A stretch of DNA of 64,000 bases, taken from Flavobacterium soyae (GTDB lineage Bacteria > Bacteroidota > Bacteroidia > Flavobacteriales > Flavobacteriaceae). Positions within the stretch are counted from its first letter, which is position 1. Each line of letters begins with the position of its first letter. Shown in pieces: positions 1 through 8,573 of the stretch. Both the position numbers and the translations under genes were made by a program. The notes under the pieces were generated by a model, which was given only the letters and a program-made list of their open reading frames with translations, was not told where the DNA came from and made no database searches. The stretch covers positions 32,283 through 96,282 of the forward strand of contig NZ_JAJQXA010000012.1 of NCBI RefSeq assembly GCF_021245985.1. The letters run 5' to 3'.

Positions 1-72
1 GACTTTTAAAAGACGTTCATCAGCAGTATTGATATATTCTAAAACACTATCTCTCAATTCCAAGGCTCCCAT
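1..72 (-). CDS. N-terminal fragment of a small protein, possibly antitoxin-like
   Basis: An open frame runs from an ATG at 72 off the left edge and gives 24 residues starting MGALELRDSVLEYINTADER. The amphipathic helical start resembles the small proteins often paired with RelE/ParE-type toxins in Bacteroidota. That resemblance is an impression from style only. The rest of the gene lies outside the window, so neither family nor partner can be confirmed. Confidence 0.45.
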   Translation of the reverse strand, partial: MGALELRDSVLEYINTADERLLKV

Positions 73-125
73 ATCATATTTCTTTTTAATTATTCAAAGA
101 TAACTATTTCTGCTTATTTAATAAA

Positions 126-173
126 AAACCATTTCACATCAGCTTAAAACTTAAACATCTGCAAAATGGTTTT
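126..173 (-). terminator. Probable terminator of the first lipoprotein gene
   Basis: Imperfect inverted arms (CCATTTTGC / GTGAAATGG read on the minus strand) are followed by a T-rich stretch just past the stop codon at 202. The loop is long, so this is a moderate candidate. Confidence 0.4.
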
Positions 174-201
174 GACCTAAAAATATATCACTTAAAGAGT
201 A

Positions 202-615
202 TTAATCTATAATCACTTTCTGAATCAGAAATTCAGTTTCTGATTTTTTGAATTTGATTTCAAAAGTTCCTTTTACTGCTGATTTGAATTTGTAAACTGT
301 CTTTTTAGGATCTGGAACTTGCTGTGTACAAACTCCTGAAGGGTATTTTGCCACAACCTGCAGTCCTTTTACTGAATTAATCGTTACATCGCTTATTTTA
401 TCAAATTCTCCGCAAGCATTGTCTACTACAAAAGTTACATCGTAACTAAGTTCTACGTTTACTTTTCCTGTCGAAGGTCCTTTAATTTCTGTTACCAATG
501 CTGCTTTTGAAACTGGATTATCTACTGGTTTCTCGTCGTCGTCATTATTGCATGAAATAAATACAATTGACAAGAATAAAACTACTAAAACTGATTTTAA
601 TTTAAAACTTTTCAT
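202..615 (-). CDS. Small lipoprotein, paralogue of the next gene
   Basis: This 137-residue protein starts with a signal peptide and lipobox (SIVFISC, Cys about residue 22) followed by an acidic NNDDDE stretch, typical of Bacteroidota surface lipoproteins. The mature part is a compact domain with a conserved CGEF motif, a second Cys about 30 residues later and the signature SETEF near the C terminus. It shares these features with the protein at 978..1391, so the pair is a tandem duplication. The two mature cysteines could form a disulfide. I do not recognise a named family and cannot assign a function; the size and lack of catalytic motifs suggest a binding or structural beta domain. Confidence 0.8.
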   Translation of the reverse strand: MKSFKLKSVLVVLFLSIVFISCNNDDDEKPVDNPVSKAALVTEIKGPSTGKVNVELSYDVTFVVDNACGEFDKISDVTINSVKGLQVVAKYPSGVCTQQVPDPKKTVYKFKSAVKGTFEIKFKKSETEFLIQKVIID

Positions 616-791
616 ATAAAATAATAATTAATTGTTATAATATGAAGATGCGGGATAAATAAAATGGTTGCTTTGTTTAAATGTTAATTTGGACAATAAA
701 AAGATTAATCTTTTGTAATTGAGAAACTTATTCGATAAAAATAATTTCAAAAAGAACCGTAATATCTTATGAAAATAATTTTTTCTCGTGC

Positions 792-863
792 AGCCCCGAT
801 AGAAACGGCATCCTTTTGTCTGCTTCTTTAGCAGGCAAAAGATATAGCGGATAGCGGGACTAA
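792..863. repeat. Dispersed palindromic repeat, family A copy 1
   Basis: The ends are an imperfect inverted repeat (AGCCCCGATAG at the left, GCGGATAGCGGGAC at the right) enclosing a second hairpin (CTTTTGTCTGC / GCAGGCAAAAG). A closely related copy is at 11332..11408 and a divergent one at 36399..36540. The rest of the 616..977 gap holds a terminator at its end and nothing else I can name. Confidence 0.75.
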
Positions 864-924
864 TCGTAATTTTAAATTTTGATTTCGTACTCCAGGAAAC
901 AAAGTTTCGATATATTACAAAATA

Positions 925-956
925 AAAAAACCGCTTTACGATTGTAAAACGGCTTT
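925..956 (-). terminator. Rho-independent terminator of the second lipoprotein gene
   Basis: On the minus strand, CCGTTTTAC and GTAAAGCGG pair around a four-base loop (one position is not perfectly paired) and are followed by a run of seven T. It begins about 20 bases after the stop codon at 978. Confidence 0.75.
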
Positions 957-977
957 GAATATTTAAAAAGATTAAAA

Positions 978-1391
978 TTAATCTGTTATAACTACTTCTG
1001 TTACTATATACTCTGTTTCAGATTTAGCAAGTCTTAAGTAATAAGTTCCTGCTTTAGACGTAGTAATTTTGTATATCGTTACTCTGTTTTCAGGATCTGG
1101 TCTATTACAAGTCGCTTTTGGATATTTTACTTCTACCTGGTATCCCGGCACTTTATTAAATTCAACATCTACTAATTTATTAAATTCACCGCACCCGTTT
1201 TCTACTTGAAAAGTGATGGCGTAGCTAAGTTCCTGTCCTACTTTTCCAGTTAATGGTCCTGAAACTTCTGTTGCATAAGCACTTTTGTAAACAACATCTT
1301 CAGTTGGAGAATCATTATCGCTGCTGCAAGAAGTTAATGCTGTAATGAATAATAACATTAATGCAATTGATTGTAATTTAAAGTTTTTCAT
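978..1391 (-). CDS. Small lipoprotein, paralogue of the previous gene
   Basis: This 137-residue lipoprotein has a signal peptide ending in a lipobox (ITALTSC, Cys about residue 22) and an acidic linker (SSDNDSPTED). The mature domain matches the 202..615 protein in length and key positions: GPLTGKVG, CGEF, a second Cys in the YPKATC segment and SETEY near the end. The genes have the same length and orientation but are 360 bases apart, with a dispersed repeat and a terminator between them, so each is probably transcribed on its own. Function unknown. The similarity shows duplication followed by divergence. Confidence 0.8.
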   Translation of the reverse strand: MKNFKLQSIALMLLFITALTSCSSDNDSPTEDVVYKSAYATEVSGPLTGKVGQELSYAITFQVENGCGEFNKLVDVEFNKVPGYQVEVKYPKATCNRPDPENRVTIYKITTSKAGTYYLRLAKSETEYIVTEVVITD

Positions 1392-1536
1392 AGAATAATT
1401 AATTTGTTCTTATTTGTACATAGATACTAATAAATGATTATAGTTGCTTCTAAAAATGTTAAATTTTTTCAAACAAATCACTAATTAGTTATAAATAAAT
1501 ATCTTAACAAAAAAAATGCCAAAAAAGTATGTCTTG

Positions 1537-2418
1537 TTATGATTTTTTTCTGAATAATTTTTTGAAAAGATTCACAAGTAATAAAACGATAAGTCCTAAA
1601 GCAAGTCCAATTACAAATTCTTTTATAATTGATGGAATATTAATTTCAGCAGCTAAATGATGAAAATATGGAATGTAGTGCACAAAGATACCTCCGGCAA
1701 CTAATATTAAAGCTATTGTACCAATTACGGTTAAACTTTTTATGACCAATGGAAGGGCTTTAACCAAAATGTTTCCAATGAATTTTGAGATGCTTTTATC
1801 TCTTTTACTAAATTTAATAAGTTTATAACCTGCTTCATCCATCCTTACAATAAGAGCTACAATACCATACACTCCTATGGTTGCTATTAAGGCTATTATT
1901 GAAGTTACAATAATTTGCTGCATAATAGGTTTTCCTATGACTGTTCCCAGCGCTATAATTACTATTTCGACAGATAATATAAAATCGGTTACGATTGCTG
2001 ATTTTATTTTGTCTTTTTCGACTTCCAAGATTTGCTCTTCTGTAAGGGTTTCTTCGGTAATTCCTTCTGATTCTTCGTGTGCATGAGGAAAAATAAATTC
2101 GTAAATTTTTTCGGCTCCTTCATAGGCAAGAAAAAGTCCGCCAAGAACCAGAATTACAATAATTGCAATAGGAAAAAATGCACTTAATAAAAAAGCAACA
2201 GGTAAAATAATGATTTTGTTAAGAAGTGAACCTTTACTTATTGCCCACAATACAGGAAGTTCTCTCGATGAAGCGAATCCAGAAGCTTTCTCGGCATTAA
2301 CCGCTAAATCATCGCCCAGAATACCTGCCGTTTTTTTTGCTGCAACTTTACTCATTACCGCAACGTCGTCCATAATTGCTGCTATGTCGTCTAGTAGTAC
2401 GAAAAAACCTGATGCCAT
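1537..2418 (-). CDS. DUF808 (YedI-like) inner membrane protein
   Basis: The 293-residue protein opens with the hallmark DUF808 segment MASGFFVLLDDIAAIMDDV followed by VAAKKTAGILGDDLAVNA, then RELPVLWAISKGS. Several hydrophobic segments follow (about 70-100, 145-195, 215-250 and 265-290), so it is a multi-pass membrane protein. Length is close to the family's usual 290-310. E. coli YedI is the best-known member, and no biochemical role is established. It is a single gene with its own start, and neighbours give no hint of function. Confidence 0.9.
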   Translation of the reverse strand: MASGFFVLLDDIAAIMDDVAVMSKVAAKKTAGILGDDLAVNAEKASGFASSRELPVLWAISKGSLLNKIIILPVAFLLSAFFPIAIIVILVLGGLFLAYEGAEKIYEFIFPHAHEESEGITEETLTEEQILEVEKDKIKSAIVTDFILSVEIVIIALGTVIGKPIMQQIIVTSIIALIATIGVYGIVALIVRMDEAGYKLIKFSKRDKSISKFIGNILVKALPLVIKSLTVIGTIALILVAGGIFVHYIPYFHHLAAEINIPSIIKEFVIGLALGLIVLLLVNLFKKLFRKKS

Positions 2419-2490
2419 TATATTTTATTTAATTGTGCGAATTTAAGACTTTTTATCCTGATGTTTTTAATGATTACTGGTATTTAATTT

Positions 2491-2610
2491 TTAGCTGCAC
2501 TGACCTAGTAACAGCCAGATAATTACAAACACCAGTATAGTGCCAAAACATCCGCTGCCTAATTTTTTCGCACCGTATCCGGCTATTAATCCTCTAAATA
2601 TATTGTTCAT
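2491..2610 (-). CDS. 39-residue membrane miniprotein
   Basis: An ATG at 2610 opens a 39-codon frame ending in TAA at 2491. The product starts MNNIFRGLIAGYGAKKLG, then has a hydrophobic helix (GTILVFVIIWLLLG) and ends QCS. A short Gly/Lys-rich amphipathic start plus one transmembrane helix is a common layout for small bacterial membrane proteins. An A/T-rich region with no competing gene surrounds it, and it lies alone between the DUF808 gene and clpB. I do not know a named family for it. The clean helix and glycine pattern make it more than a chance frame. Confidence 0.65.
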   Translation of the reverse strand: MNNIFRGLIAGYGAKKLGSGCFGTILVFVIIWLLLGQCS

Positions 2611-2703
2611 GATAATTAATTTTGTGTTATAGTAAATTTGAGAACTAAATCAGAATTTCTGTTTATATGACTTTTGAAAAAAGTTTCATTATTTACTGAT
2701 ATA

Positions 2704-2740
2704 AACAAAAAACACCAGCATTTCTGCTGATGTTTTCTTT
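2704..2740 (-). terminator. Terminator downstream of clpB
   Basis: The stem CATCAGCA / TGCTGGTG (minus strand) has a four-base loop and is followed by TTTTTTG. It lies after the repeat that directly follows the clpB stop codon. Confidence 0.7.
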
Positions 2741-2750
2741 TTACTAGGAA

Positions 2751-2790
2751 AGACGCACTGCTATGTGCCTCTACATAGTGTGTCTCTACA
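2751..2790. repeat. Dispersed short palindrome, family I copy 1
   Basis: This element reads AGACGCACTGCTATGTGCC then TCTACA, then a second half ending TGTGTCTCTACA. Its core matches the shorter copies at 33944..33968 (inside yggS) and 34084..34108. It sits one base from the clpB stop codon. Confidence 0.7.
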
Positions 2791-2791
2791 A

Positions 2792-5395
2792 TTATTTTAC
2801 TTCCTGGGTTTGGTTTCTAAAAACCAATTTCCCATCGAAGGCATCCAGCAAGATGATACTGTCTGTTGTTATATTTCCTGCCAGGATTTCTTTTGACAAT
2901 TGATTTAAAACTTCTCTCTGAACTACACGTTTAACAGGTCTTGCACCAAAATGAGGATCATAACCTTTATCTGACAGGTAATCAATTGCTTCTGGCGTCG
3001 CATCCATCGTAATACCTTGCAAAGCCAGCATTTTTGTAACACTCTTCAATTGCAGGCTCACAATTTTTGAAATATTATCAACTGTAAGCGGTGTAAACAT
3101 TACGATTTCATCAATACGGTTTATAAATTCAGGACGAACGGTTTGTTTCAACAATCCTAAAACTTCATTTTTAGCAGCTTCTGTCGCTGCTTCAACGCTT
3201 CCTTTTAGATTTTCAAACTTTTCCTGAATAATATGACTTCCCATATTTGAGGTCATAATAATAATCGTGTTTTTGAAATCGGCAAGACGGCCTTTGTTAT
3301 CTGTTAATCGTCCTTCATCTAAAACCTGCAATAAAATATTGAAAGTGTCCGGATGTGCTTTTTCGATCTCGTCTAACAAAATTACAGAATACGGTTTTCT
3401 ACGAACGGCTTCAGTCAATTGACCTCCCTCATCATAACCTACATATCCCGGAGGCGCCCCAACCAAACGGCTCACACTGTGACGTTCCTGATACTCACTC
3501 ATATCGATACGCGTCATGGCATTTTCATCATCAAAAAGATATTCTGCCAAGGCTTTTGCTAATTCCGTTTTACCAACTCCAGTTGTTCCTAAAAACAAGA
3601 ATGTTCCAACTGGTTTTTTCATGTCCTGTAAACCGGCACGGCTTCTGCGAACGGCATCACTCACAGCTTCTATAGCTTCTTCCTGACCAACAACACGTTT
3701 ATGCAATTCATCTTCAAGATGCAATAGTTTTTCTCTTTCTGTCTGAAGCATTTTCATAACCGGAATTCCAGTCCATTTTGCTACAACCTCAGCAATATCT
3801 TCACGAGTTACTTCTTCTTTAATTAAAGAATGGCCTGATTGAAATTCCAGCAATTGTTTTTGCAATGCATCCTGGCGTTCTTGTGCTTCTTTTATTTTTC
3901 CGTAACGAATTTCGGCTACTTTTCCGTAATCTCCGTCACGTTCTGCACGTTCAGCTTCGTATTTAAAATCTTCGATTTCTAATTTTACAGCCTGAATTCC
4001 ATCAACAATATCTTTTTCAGATTTCCATCTTGCATAAATTTCGTTTCGTTCTTCTTTCAAGTTCGCTAAATCTAAATGCAAAATTTTAAGTTTGCTTTCT
4101 TCTTTCTCACGTTTGATAGCTTCAATCTCAATTTCCAACTGCATGATTTTACGATCCAAAACATCTAATTCTTCTGGTTTTGAATTGATTTCCATACGCA
4201 GTTTAGAGGCCGCTTCGTCCATTAAGTCAATCGCTTTATCTGGTAAAAAACGATTTGTAATATAACGCTGTGAAAGTTCAACGGCGGCAATAATAGCCTC
4301 ATCTTTAATCTGCACTTTATGATGCGTTTCGTATTTTTCTTTGATCCCACGTAAAATTGAAATCGCACTTTCAGTATCCGGCTCATCGATCAGCACTTTT
4401 TGAAAACGTCTTTCGAGGGCTTTATCTTTTTCAAAATATTTTTGATATTCATCTAAAGTCGTAGCACCAATTGCTCTTAATTCTCCACGGGCCAAAGCTG
4501 GTTTCAGGATATTAGCTGCATCCATTGCACCTTCTCCTCCACCCGCTCCTACAAGTGTGTGAATTTCATCAATAAACAATACGATATCACCTTCGGCAGA
4601 AGTAACTTCTTTTACAACCGATTTTAAACGCTCTTCAAATTCTCCTTTGAATTTTGCTCCGGCAATCAATGCACCCATATCTAATGAGAAAACAATTTTT
4701 TCTTTTAAGTTTTCAGGAACATCTCCGTCAACAATTCTATGCGCTAAACCTTCTGCAATTGCAGTTTTACCAACTCCGGGTTCACCAATAAGCATTGGGT
4801 TATTTTTTGTTCTGCGCGTCAAAATCTGCAATACACGGCGGATTTCTTCATCACGGCCAATTACTGGGTCTAGTTTACCGGTACGTGCTAATTCATTTAA
4901 ATTTTTAGCATATTTATTCAATGAATTATACGTTTCTTCGGCAGAAGCCGATGTTACTCTTTCTCCTTTGCGAAGTTCTTCGATTGCAGCTTTTAAACCT
5001 TTTCCGGTAACACCCTGATCTTTTAAAATTTGTGAAACTTTACTTTTTGAATCAAAAATTGCTAAAATTAAATGCTCGATCGAAACATATTCGTCGTTCA
5101 TTTTTTGTGCAATGATCTCGGCTTCGTTCAAAGCTTTGTTTGCGTCTCTTGAAAGCAGAATATCGCCTCCTGAAACTTTTGGAAAACTCTGAATTGTACT
5201 GTCTAAAATTTGTAAAAACAAGGGCACATTTACATTTAATTTCTTTAAAATAAATGGCGCTACATTTTCATCAACTTCAAAGATTGCTTTAAAAATGTGT
5301 TCATTTTCAATTTGCTGCTGGCCATAACGCTGTGCTAATTGTTGCGACAACTGAATGGCTTCCTGCGATTTAATGGTAAATTTATTTATATTCAT
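2792..5395 (-). CDS. clpB: ATP-dependent disaggregase ClpB
   Basis: At 867 residues this is a full-length ClpB, the cytoplasmic AAA+ disaggregase that works with DnaK/DnaJ/GrpE to pull proteins out of aggregates. It has the Clp N-terminal repeat domain (about 1-145), a first AAA+ domain with Walker A GEPGVGKT at 204-211 and Walker B VLFIDEIH, and a long charged coiled-coil middle domain (about 400-525) rich in E/K. The second AAA+ domain has GTTGVGKT and VILLDEIEKAH, and a C-terminal D2-small domain follows. The middle domain separates it from ClpA and ClpC. It is monocistronic with its own terminator. A heat-shock operator is not obvious in the upstream 180 bases. Confidence 0.97.
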   Translation of the reverse strand: MNINKFTIKSQEAIQLSQQLAQRYGQQQIENEHIFKAIFEVDENVAPFILKKLNVNVPLFLQILDSTIQSFPKVSGGDILLSRDANKALNEAEIIAQKMNDEYVSIEHLILAIFDSKSKVSQILKDQGVTGKGLKAAIEELRKGERVTSASAEETYNSLNKYAKNLNELARTGKLDPVIGRDEEIRRVLQILTRRTKNNPMLIGEPGVGKTAIAEGLAHRIVDGDVPENLKEKIVFSLDMGALIAGAKFKGEFEERLKSVVKEVTSAEGDIVLFIDEIHTLVGAGGGEGAMDAANILKPALARGELRAIGATTLDEYQKYFEKDKALERRFQKVLIDEPDTESAISILRGIKEKYETHHKVQIKDEAIIAAVELSQRYITNRFLPDKAIDLMDEAASKLRMEINSKPEELDVLDRKIMQLEIEIEAIKREKEESKLKILHLDLANLKEERNEIYARWKSEKDIVDGIQAVKLEIEDFKYEAERAERDGDYGKVAEIRYGKIKEAQERQDALQKQLLEFQSGHSLIKEEVTREDIAEVVAKWTGIPVMKMLQTEREKLLHLEDELHKRVVGQEEAIEAVSDAVRRSRAGLQDMKKPVGTFLFLGTTGVGKTELAKALAEYLFDDENAMTRIDMSEYQERHSVSRLVGAPPGYVGYDEGGQLTEAVRRKPYSVILLDEIEKAHPDTFNILLQVLDEGRLTDNKGRLADFKNTIIIMTSNMGSHIIQEKFENLKGSVEAATEAAKNEVLGLLKQTVRPEFINRIDEIVMFTPLTVDNISKIVSLQLKSVTKMLALQGITMDATPEAIDYLSDKGYDPHFGARPVKRVVQREVLNQLSKEILAGNITTDSIILLDAFDGKLVFRNQTQEVK

Positions 5396-5485
5396 ATTTT
5401 TATGATTTGATTGATTTTTTGTTTTAAATATTTTGGTTACATTAAAGTTACAACTTATCGAGATAAATTTTTAACTCAAAAGATT

Positions 5486-5493
5486 TAACTTTG
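5486..5493 (+). promoter_or_regulatory. Possible -7 box for ytxJ
   Basis: TAACTTTG matches the Bacteroidota -7 consensus TAnnTTTG and lies about 110 bases before the chosen ytxJ start. No clear -33 TTG is found at the usual distance, so the call is weak. Confidence 0.35.
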
Positions 5494-5602
5494 CTGTCGA
5501 ATATTCAAATTATATTCCACAGTAAAAACAAAGACAAAATGACGCAAAAACTCTGATTTTAATCAGTTTTAAATGTCAAAAAGTCATAAAACAAGCCAAA
5601 TT

Positions 5603-5992
5603 ATGAGTTTTTTTAATTCAATCTTCGGGAGTTCAGAGAACTCAGATTCTCCAAAAAGTAAAGTTAACTGGACTGAATTGACCGATATTCATCAATTAAT
5701 GGAAATCGAAGCAGTATCTAACGAAAAACCTGTCGTAATTTTTAAGCATAGTACAAGATGCAGTATCAGCCGAATGGCGCTGAAACAATTTGAAAGAGAG
5801 TTTGATCTTGAAGAAGCTGTCGATGCTTATTTTCTTGATCTAATTACGTATAGAGACATTTCTAATGAAATTGCAGACAGATTTGATGTTTATCATGAGT
5901 CTCCACAATTGATTTTAGTCAAAAACGGAAAAGCAGTTTATAATGTTTCGCATAGTGATATCGATGCAGAAGCACTAAAAAGTAAAGTATAG
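5603..5992 (+). CDS. ytxJ: YtxJ-type bacillithiol-system redox protein (monothiol bacilliredoxin)
   Basis: This thioredoxin-fold protein has the motif VIFKHSTRCSISR with a single cysteine (Cys53), the pattern of YtxJ/BrxC proteins thought to remove bacillithiol from S-bacillithiolated proteins. The cis-Pro loop SPQLILVKNGKAVY follows. I chose the ATG at 5603 (129 residues, MSFFNSIFGSSEN) because family members start just before the W-T-E-L segment; an in-frame ATG at 5573 would add ten residues with no family character. It is a single gene facing the membrane-protein pair across a large palindrome. It implies that the organism makes bacillithiol, although no bsh genes are in the window. Confidence 0.85.
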   Translation: MSFFNSIFGSSENSDSPKSKVNWTELTDIHQLMEIEAVSNEKPVVIFKHSTRCSISRMALKQFEREFDLEEAVDAYFLDLITYRDISNEIADRFDVYHESPQLILVKNGKAVYNVSHSDIDAEALKSKV

Positions 5993-5998
5993 TTTTTT

Positions 5999-6138
5999 GC
6001 CACAGATTATAATGATTAAAATGATTTTTTCTGCCACGAATTACACGAATTTTCACGAATTGATTTGTGTAAATTCGTGTAATTCGTGGCGGCTTGACAA
6101 AGATTAGAAAATCATTTTAATCATTATAATCTGCGGCT
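5999..6138. repeat. Nested 140-bp palindrome, family B copy 1
   Basis: The outer arms (GCCACAGATTATAATGATT at the left; its complement ending TCTGCGGC at the right) enclose a second perfect palindrome (GCCACGAATTACACGAA at 6033 and its complement ending at 6090). It fills the space between two convergent genes and could act as a bidirectional terminator. Related arms are found at 12632..12770 and 54664..54730. Confidence 0.85.
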
Positions 6139-6149
6139 AATATATCAAT

Positions 6150-7322
6150 CTAAAAATTCTCTCCAGATCCGCCGCCGCTAAATCCTCCTCCTCCAAAATC
6201 CATTGGCGACTCAGTTTTAACTTCTGGTTTCATGCCAAAAGCTGAAGCTGCGATTAAAGTCTGAGCATCTAAAAATGCTGTTGAATTATTGATTCTGTCT
6301 GGTTTAAAAGTCAATCCTGATTCTTTGTTTTTTAATTTCTGAATTGAAAAATAAGCAATTGCAGACATTACTAAACCCCCAATCGTTAACGCTGCTTCAA
6401 TTGGTAAGACTGAATAATAAAATCGGATTGTGAAAACAGTAAAAGCTATTACAGCAAAACTTATCCAAAGCATGATTCTGTCTTTGGTTTTTAAAGCCTG
6501 AACCAAATACACAACCGGAACTATAAATGTAAAAGCGTAAAAGAAATAAGCAAACGGAATATCCTGTCCCGGCTGTATCTCAGCTCCTAAAAGTTCTGAA
6601 GAAAGTTCTCTTACAACTAAATAATTACAAGAGAGATAAAATAAAATCAAGCAGAAACTATTGGCTAATAACAATCCGTTATAATAATAAACCTCTTTTA
6701 GGCTCTTAATTCTTTTTTTAGTAAAGAAATAAAATCCTGCCGAAACCAGCATTCCAGCAAATGGTAAAATTGTTTTACCAATATCTCCAATTTCAAACAT
6801 CCCGAAAAATAAAACTGCTGAACAAGCCATACAAAAAACAAGTACAGATAATAAATGTAAATATCTTCTGTAAGTTAAGAAAGAAGCAATCGCCACAAAA
6901 ACAGCCGGTATTAATCCTGTCTCAAAATTTTCTGTAGAAATAAAAACGCCAACCCCAATGTTTAAAAGTATTCCTAAAATAAATGCATCGTCTAAGCCAT
7001 GTCTATAGTACGTTTGATTTGATAATAGTTCAGCGCCAACAATACCTACAACCGCAAAAAGATAACAGCATATGTTTAAAAAAGCACTTTCAGAAGATGT
7101 TAACCCCATTAATGAGATAACACCACAAATCGATAAATACAAAAATGCTCCCAGTAAAAAGAATCCTAAACGAACTAAGATATTATTTTGAACTTTAAAA
7201 GAAGGTAATTCGTTCTTAATTATCTTTTTTTGTTCTTTACTTATAAAACCTGCATTTTCCAGCAAATCTGCTTCTTCAATTAAAGCTAAATTGTTTAATA
7301 AATTTTTATCGTGTACTATCAT
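6150..7322 (-). CDS. Polytopic membrane protein (DUF2157/DUF4401-like)
   Basis: The 390-residue protein has a short cytosolic start (EEADLLENAGFISKEQKKI) of the type seen before DUF2157 membrane domains, followed by about ten hydrophobic segments (from about residue 50 to 330). It ends in an unusual Gly-rich tail (GGGGFSGGGSGENF), common in this family in Flavobacteria. It overlaps by one base the start-side neighbour at 7322, so the two are cotranscribed and translationally coupled; both carry the same N-terminal layout and probably form a complex or are ancient paralogues. No enzymatic motif is visible and the function is unknown. Confidence 0.75.
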   Translation of the reverse strand: MIVHDKNLLNNLALIEEADLLENAGFISKEQKKIIKNELPSFKVQNNILVRLGFFLLGAFLYLSICGVISLMGLTSSESAFLNICCYLFAVVGIVGAELLSNQTYYRHGLDDAFILGILLNIGVGVFISTENFETGLIPAVFVAIASFLTYRRYLHLLSVLVFCMACSAVLFFGMFEIGDIGKTILPFAGMLVSAGFYFFTKKRIKSLKEVYYYNGLLLANSFCLILFYLSCNYLVVRELSSELLGAEIQPGQDIPFAYFFYAFTFIVPVVYLVQALKTKDRIMLWISFAVIAFTVFTIRFYYSVLPIEAALTIGGLVMSAIAYFSIQKLKNKESGLTFKPDRINNSTAFLDAQTLIAASAFGMKPEVKTESPMDFGGGGFSGGGSGENF

Positions 7323-8317
7323 TACGCTGTTTCTTTATTAAAATTTTTAATCAGTTTTATAAATAATATAATCGAGCCAATAAAATATGCCGGCAATAAA
7401 AGAATAAAAAGCTCCCAAATGTCAGAGAAATCGATATTCTCAAAAATTCTGAACAAAAAAATATTAATTCCAATATAGGCGTAAATAATCATAAAAACAT
7501 AAAGGGAAATCGCTTTAAGCTGATGACTTATTTTATAAAAATAGTAAGATGAAACAGCTAAAACAACGGCAAAAAGAAACCAGATTATGTCATAACGATA
7601 TAGATTACTTATTGACGCAATACTAATAATATGGAGCGCAAAAGTAAGATAGATGAAAGCAAAATGAGTTTTTAAATTAATCCTGAAACTGTAAATTGTC
7701 CATAATATCAATAAAATCCCAAACATAACAGCCGAATAACTTAAACTCTCATTAGCATAAAAGTTATTGTTATCGTTGAAAATCTCCTGCGGCGTTACCG
7801 AAAATCCTATATAAGCGGCCAAGCCGGTTACAGCAATTGTTAAAACACTTTTATTGTCAAAATAATAAGCACAAACAAAGCTGACAATGGTTGGAATTAA
7901 AGTTGCTAAACCATAATGCGTTCCAAATGCTTCATATTGAAATTGAAGATATCCAATAAAAATGCAGGTGAGAACATTTGCTGTTATAACCACATATTCC
8001 AGAAAATGACTTTCTGTTGCAGCTTCTGTTTTCTGAAAACCTTTAGAGTTTTTAAAACAGTAATAAAAACAACCGCAGGTAATGGCAAACAAAATAGATA
8101 GCAGCGCAATGTGTCCAATACTGTCAATATTATCGTAAATGAGAATTCCAATTCCGGAAGTAAACATTAAAACCGAAATCGAAAGCAATAGTTTCAGCTC
8201 TACATTTAAAGAGAAAATATTCAGACTTCTATACTCTTTAATTTCCTGAAACTGATTTTCGGTGATTAGATTTTTATCCAGAAGCGCTTCAGAAGCTTTA
8301 GCATTAAATTTATTCAT
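7322..8317 (-). CDS. DUF2157-type polytopic membrane protein
   Basis: This 331-residue protein begins with a soluble segment (ASEALLDKNLITENQFQEIKEYR) that matches the pattern of DUF2157 N termini: a short helix, a 'L-I-T/S-x-E-Q' turn and another helix. About nine transmembrane segments follow from residue 40 to 325. Its stop codon overlaps the start of the next gene by one base (ATGA-type overlap), so both are read from one message. No known catalytic residues are present. A role in membrane homeostasis is a guess only. Confidence 0.75.
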   Translation of the reverse strand: MNKFNAKASEALLDKNLITENQFQEIKEYRSLNIFSLNVELKLLLSISVLMFTSGIGILIYDNIDSIGHIALLSILFAITCGCFYYCFKNSKGFQKTEAATESHFLEYVVITANVLTCIFIGYLQFQYEAFGTHYGLATLIPTIVSFVCAYYFDNKSVLTIAVTGLAAYIGFSVTPQEIFNDNNNFYANESLSYSAVMFGILLILWTIYSFRINLKTHFAFIYLTFALHIISIASISNLYRYDIIWFLFAVVLAVSSYYFYKISHQLKAISLYVFMIIYAYIGINIFLFRIFENIDFSDIWELFILLLPAYFIGSIILFIKLIKNFNKETA

Positions 8318-8517
8318 ATTTTACTTTTAAAAAATGTTAACCAAAAATAGTCTTTTTTGTTATCAATAAAATCTAATTTGTAAACAAAGCCTTCCTTTAA
8401 TTGAAATAAAAACGAGGTTACTATCCGTAAATCATATAAATATTACCTGTTAAATTTAAAATTCACTAAAAAAAATGAAAAAGATTATTGAAAATATTCA
8501 AAATTAATTACATTCGA

Positions 8518-8529
8518 GTAATCGATTAC
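8518..8529. promoter_or_regulatory. Candidate LacI-family operator before the pectate lyase gene
   Basis: A perfect 12-base palindrome, GTAATCGATTAC, lies 44 bases before the pectate lyase start. Extended by its flanks (A..A) it approaches the LacI-family pattern TGtAAnCGnTTaCA with the central CG. No LacI-type gene is in the window. Confidence 0.5.
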
Positions 8530-8573
8530 AACAAGCCCTAAATAACTTTTATAAACCTAAATTATTACTCAAA

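Noticed and set aside
4647..5018. 123-codon plus-strand frame inside clpB
   Set aside because: Antisense shadow of the ClpB first AAA+ domain.
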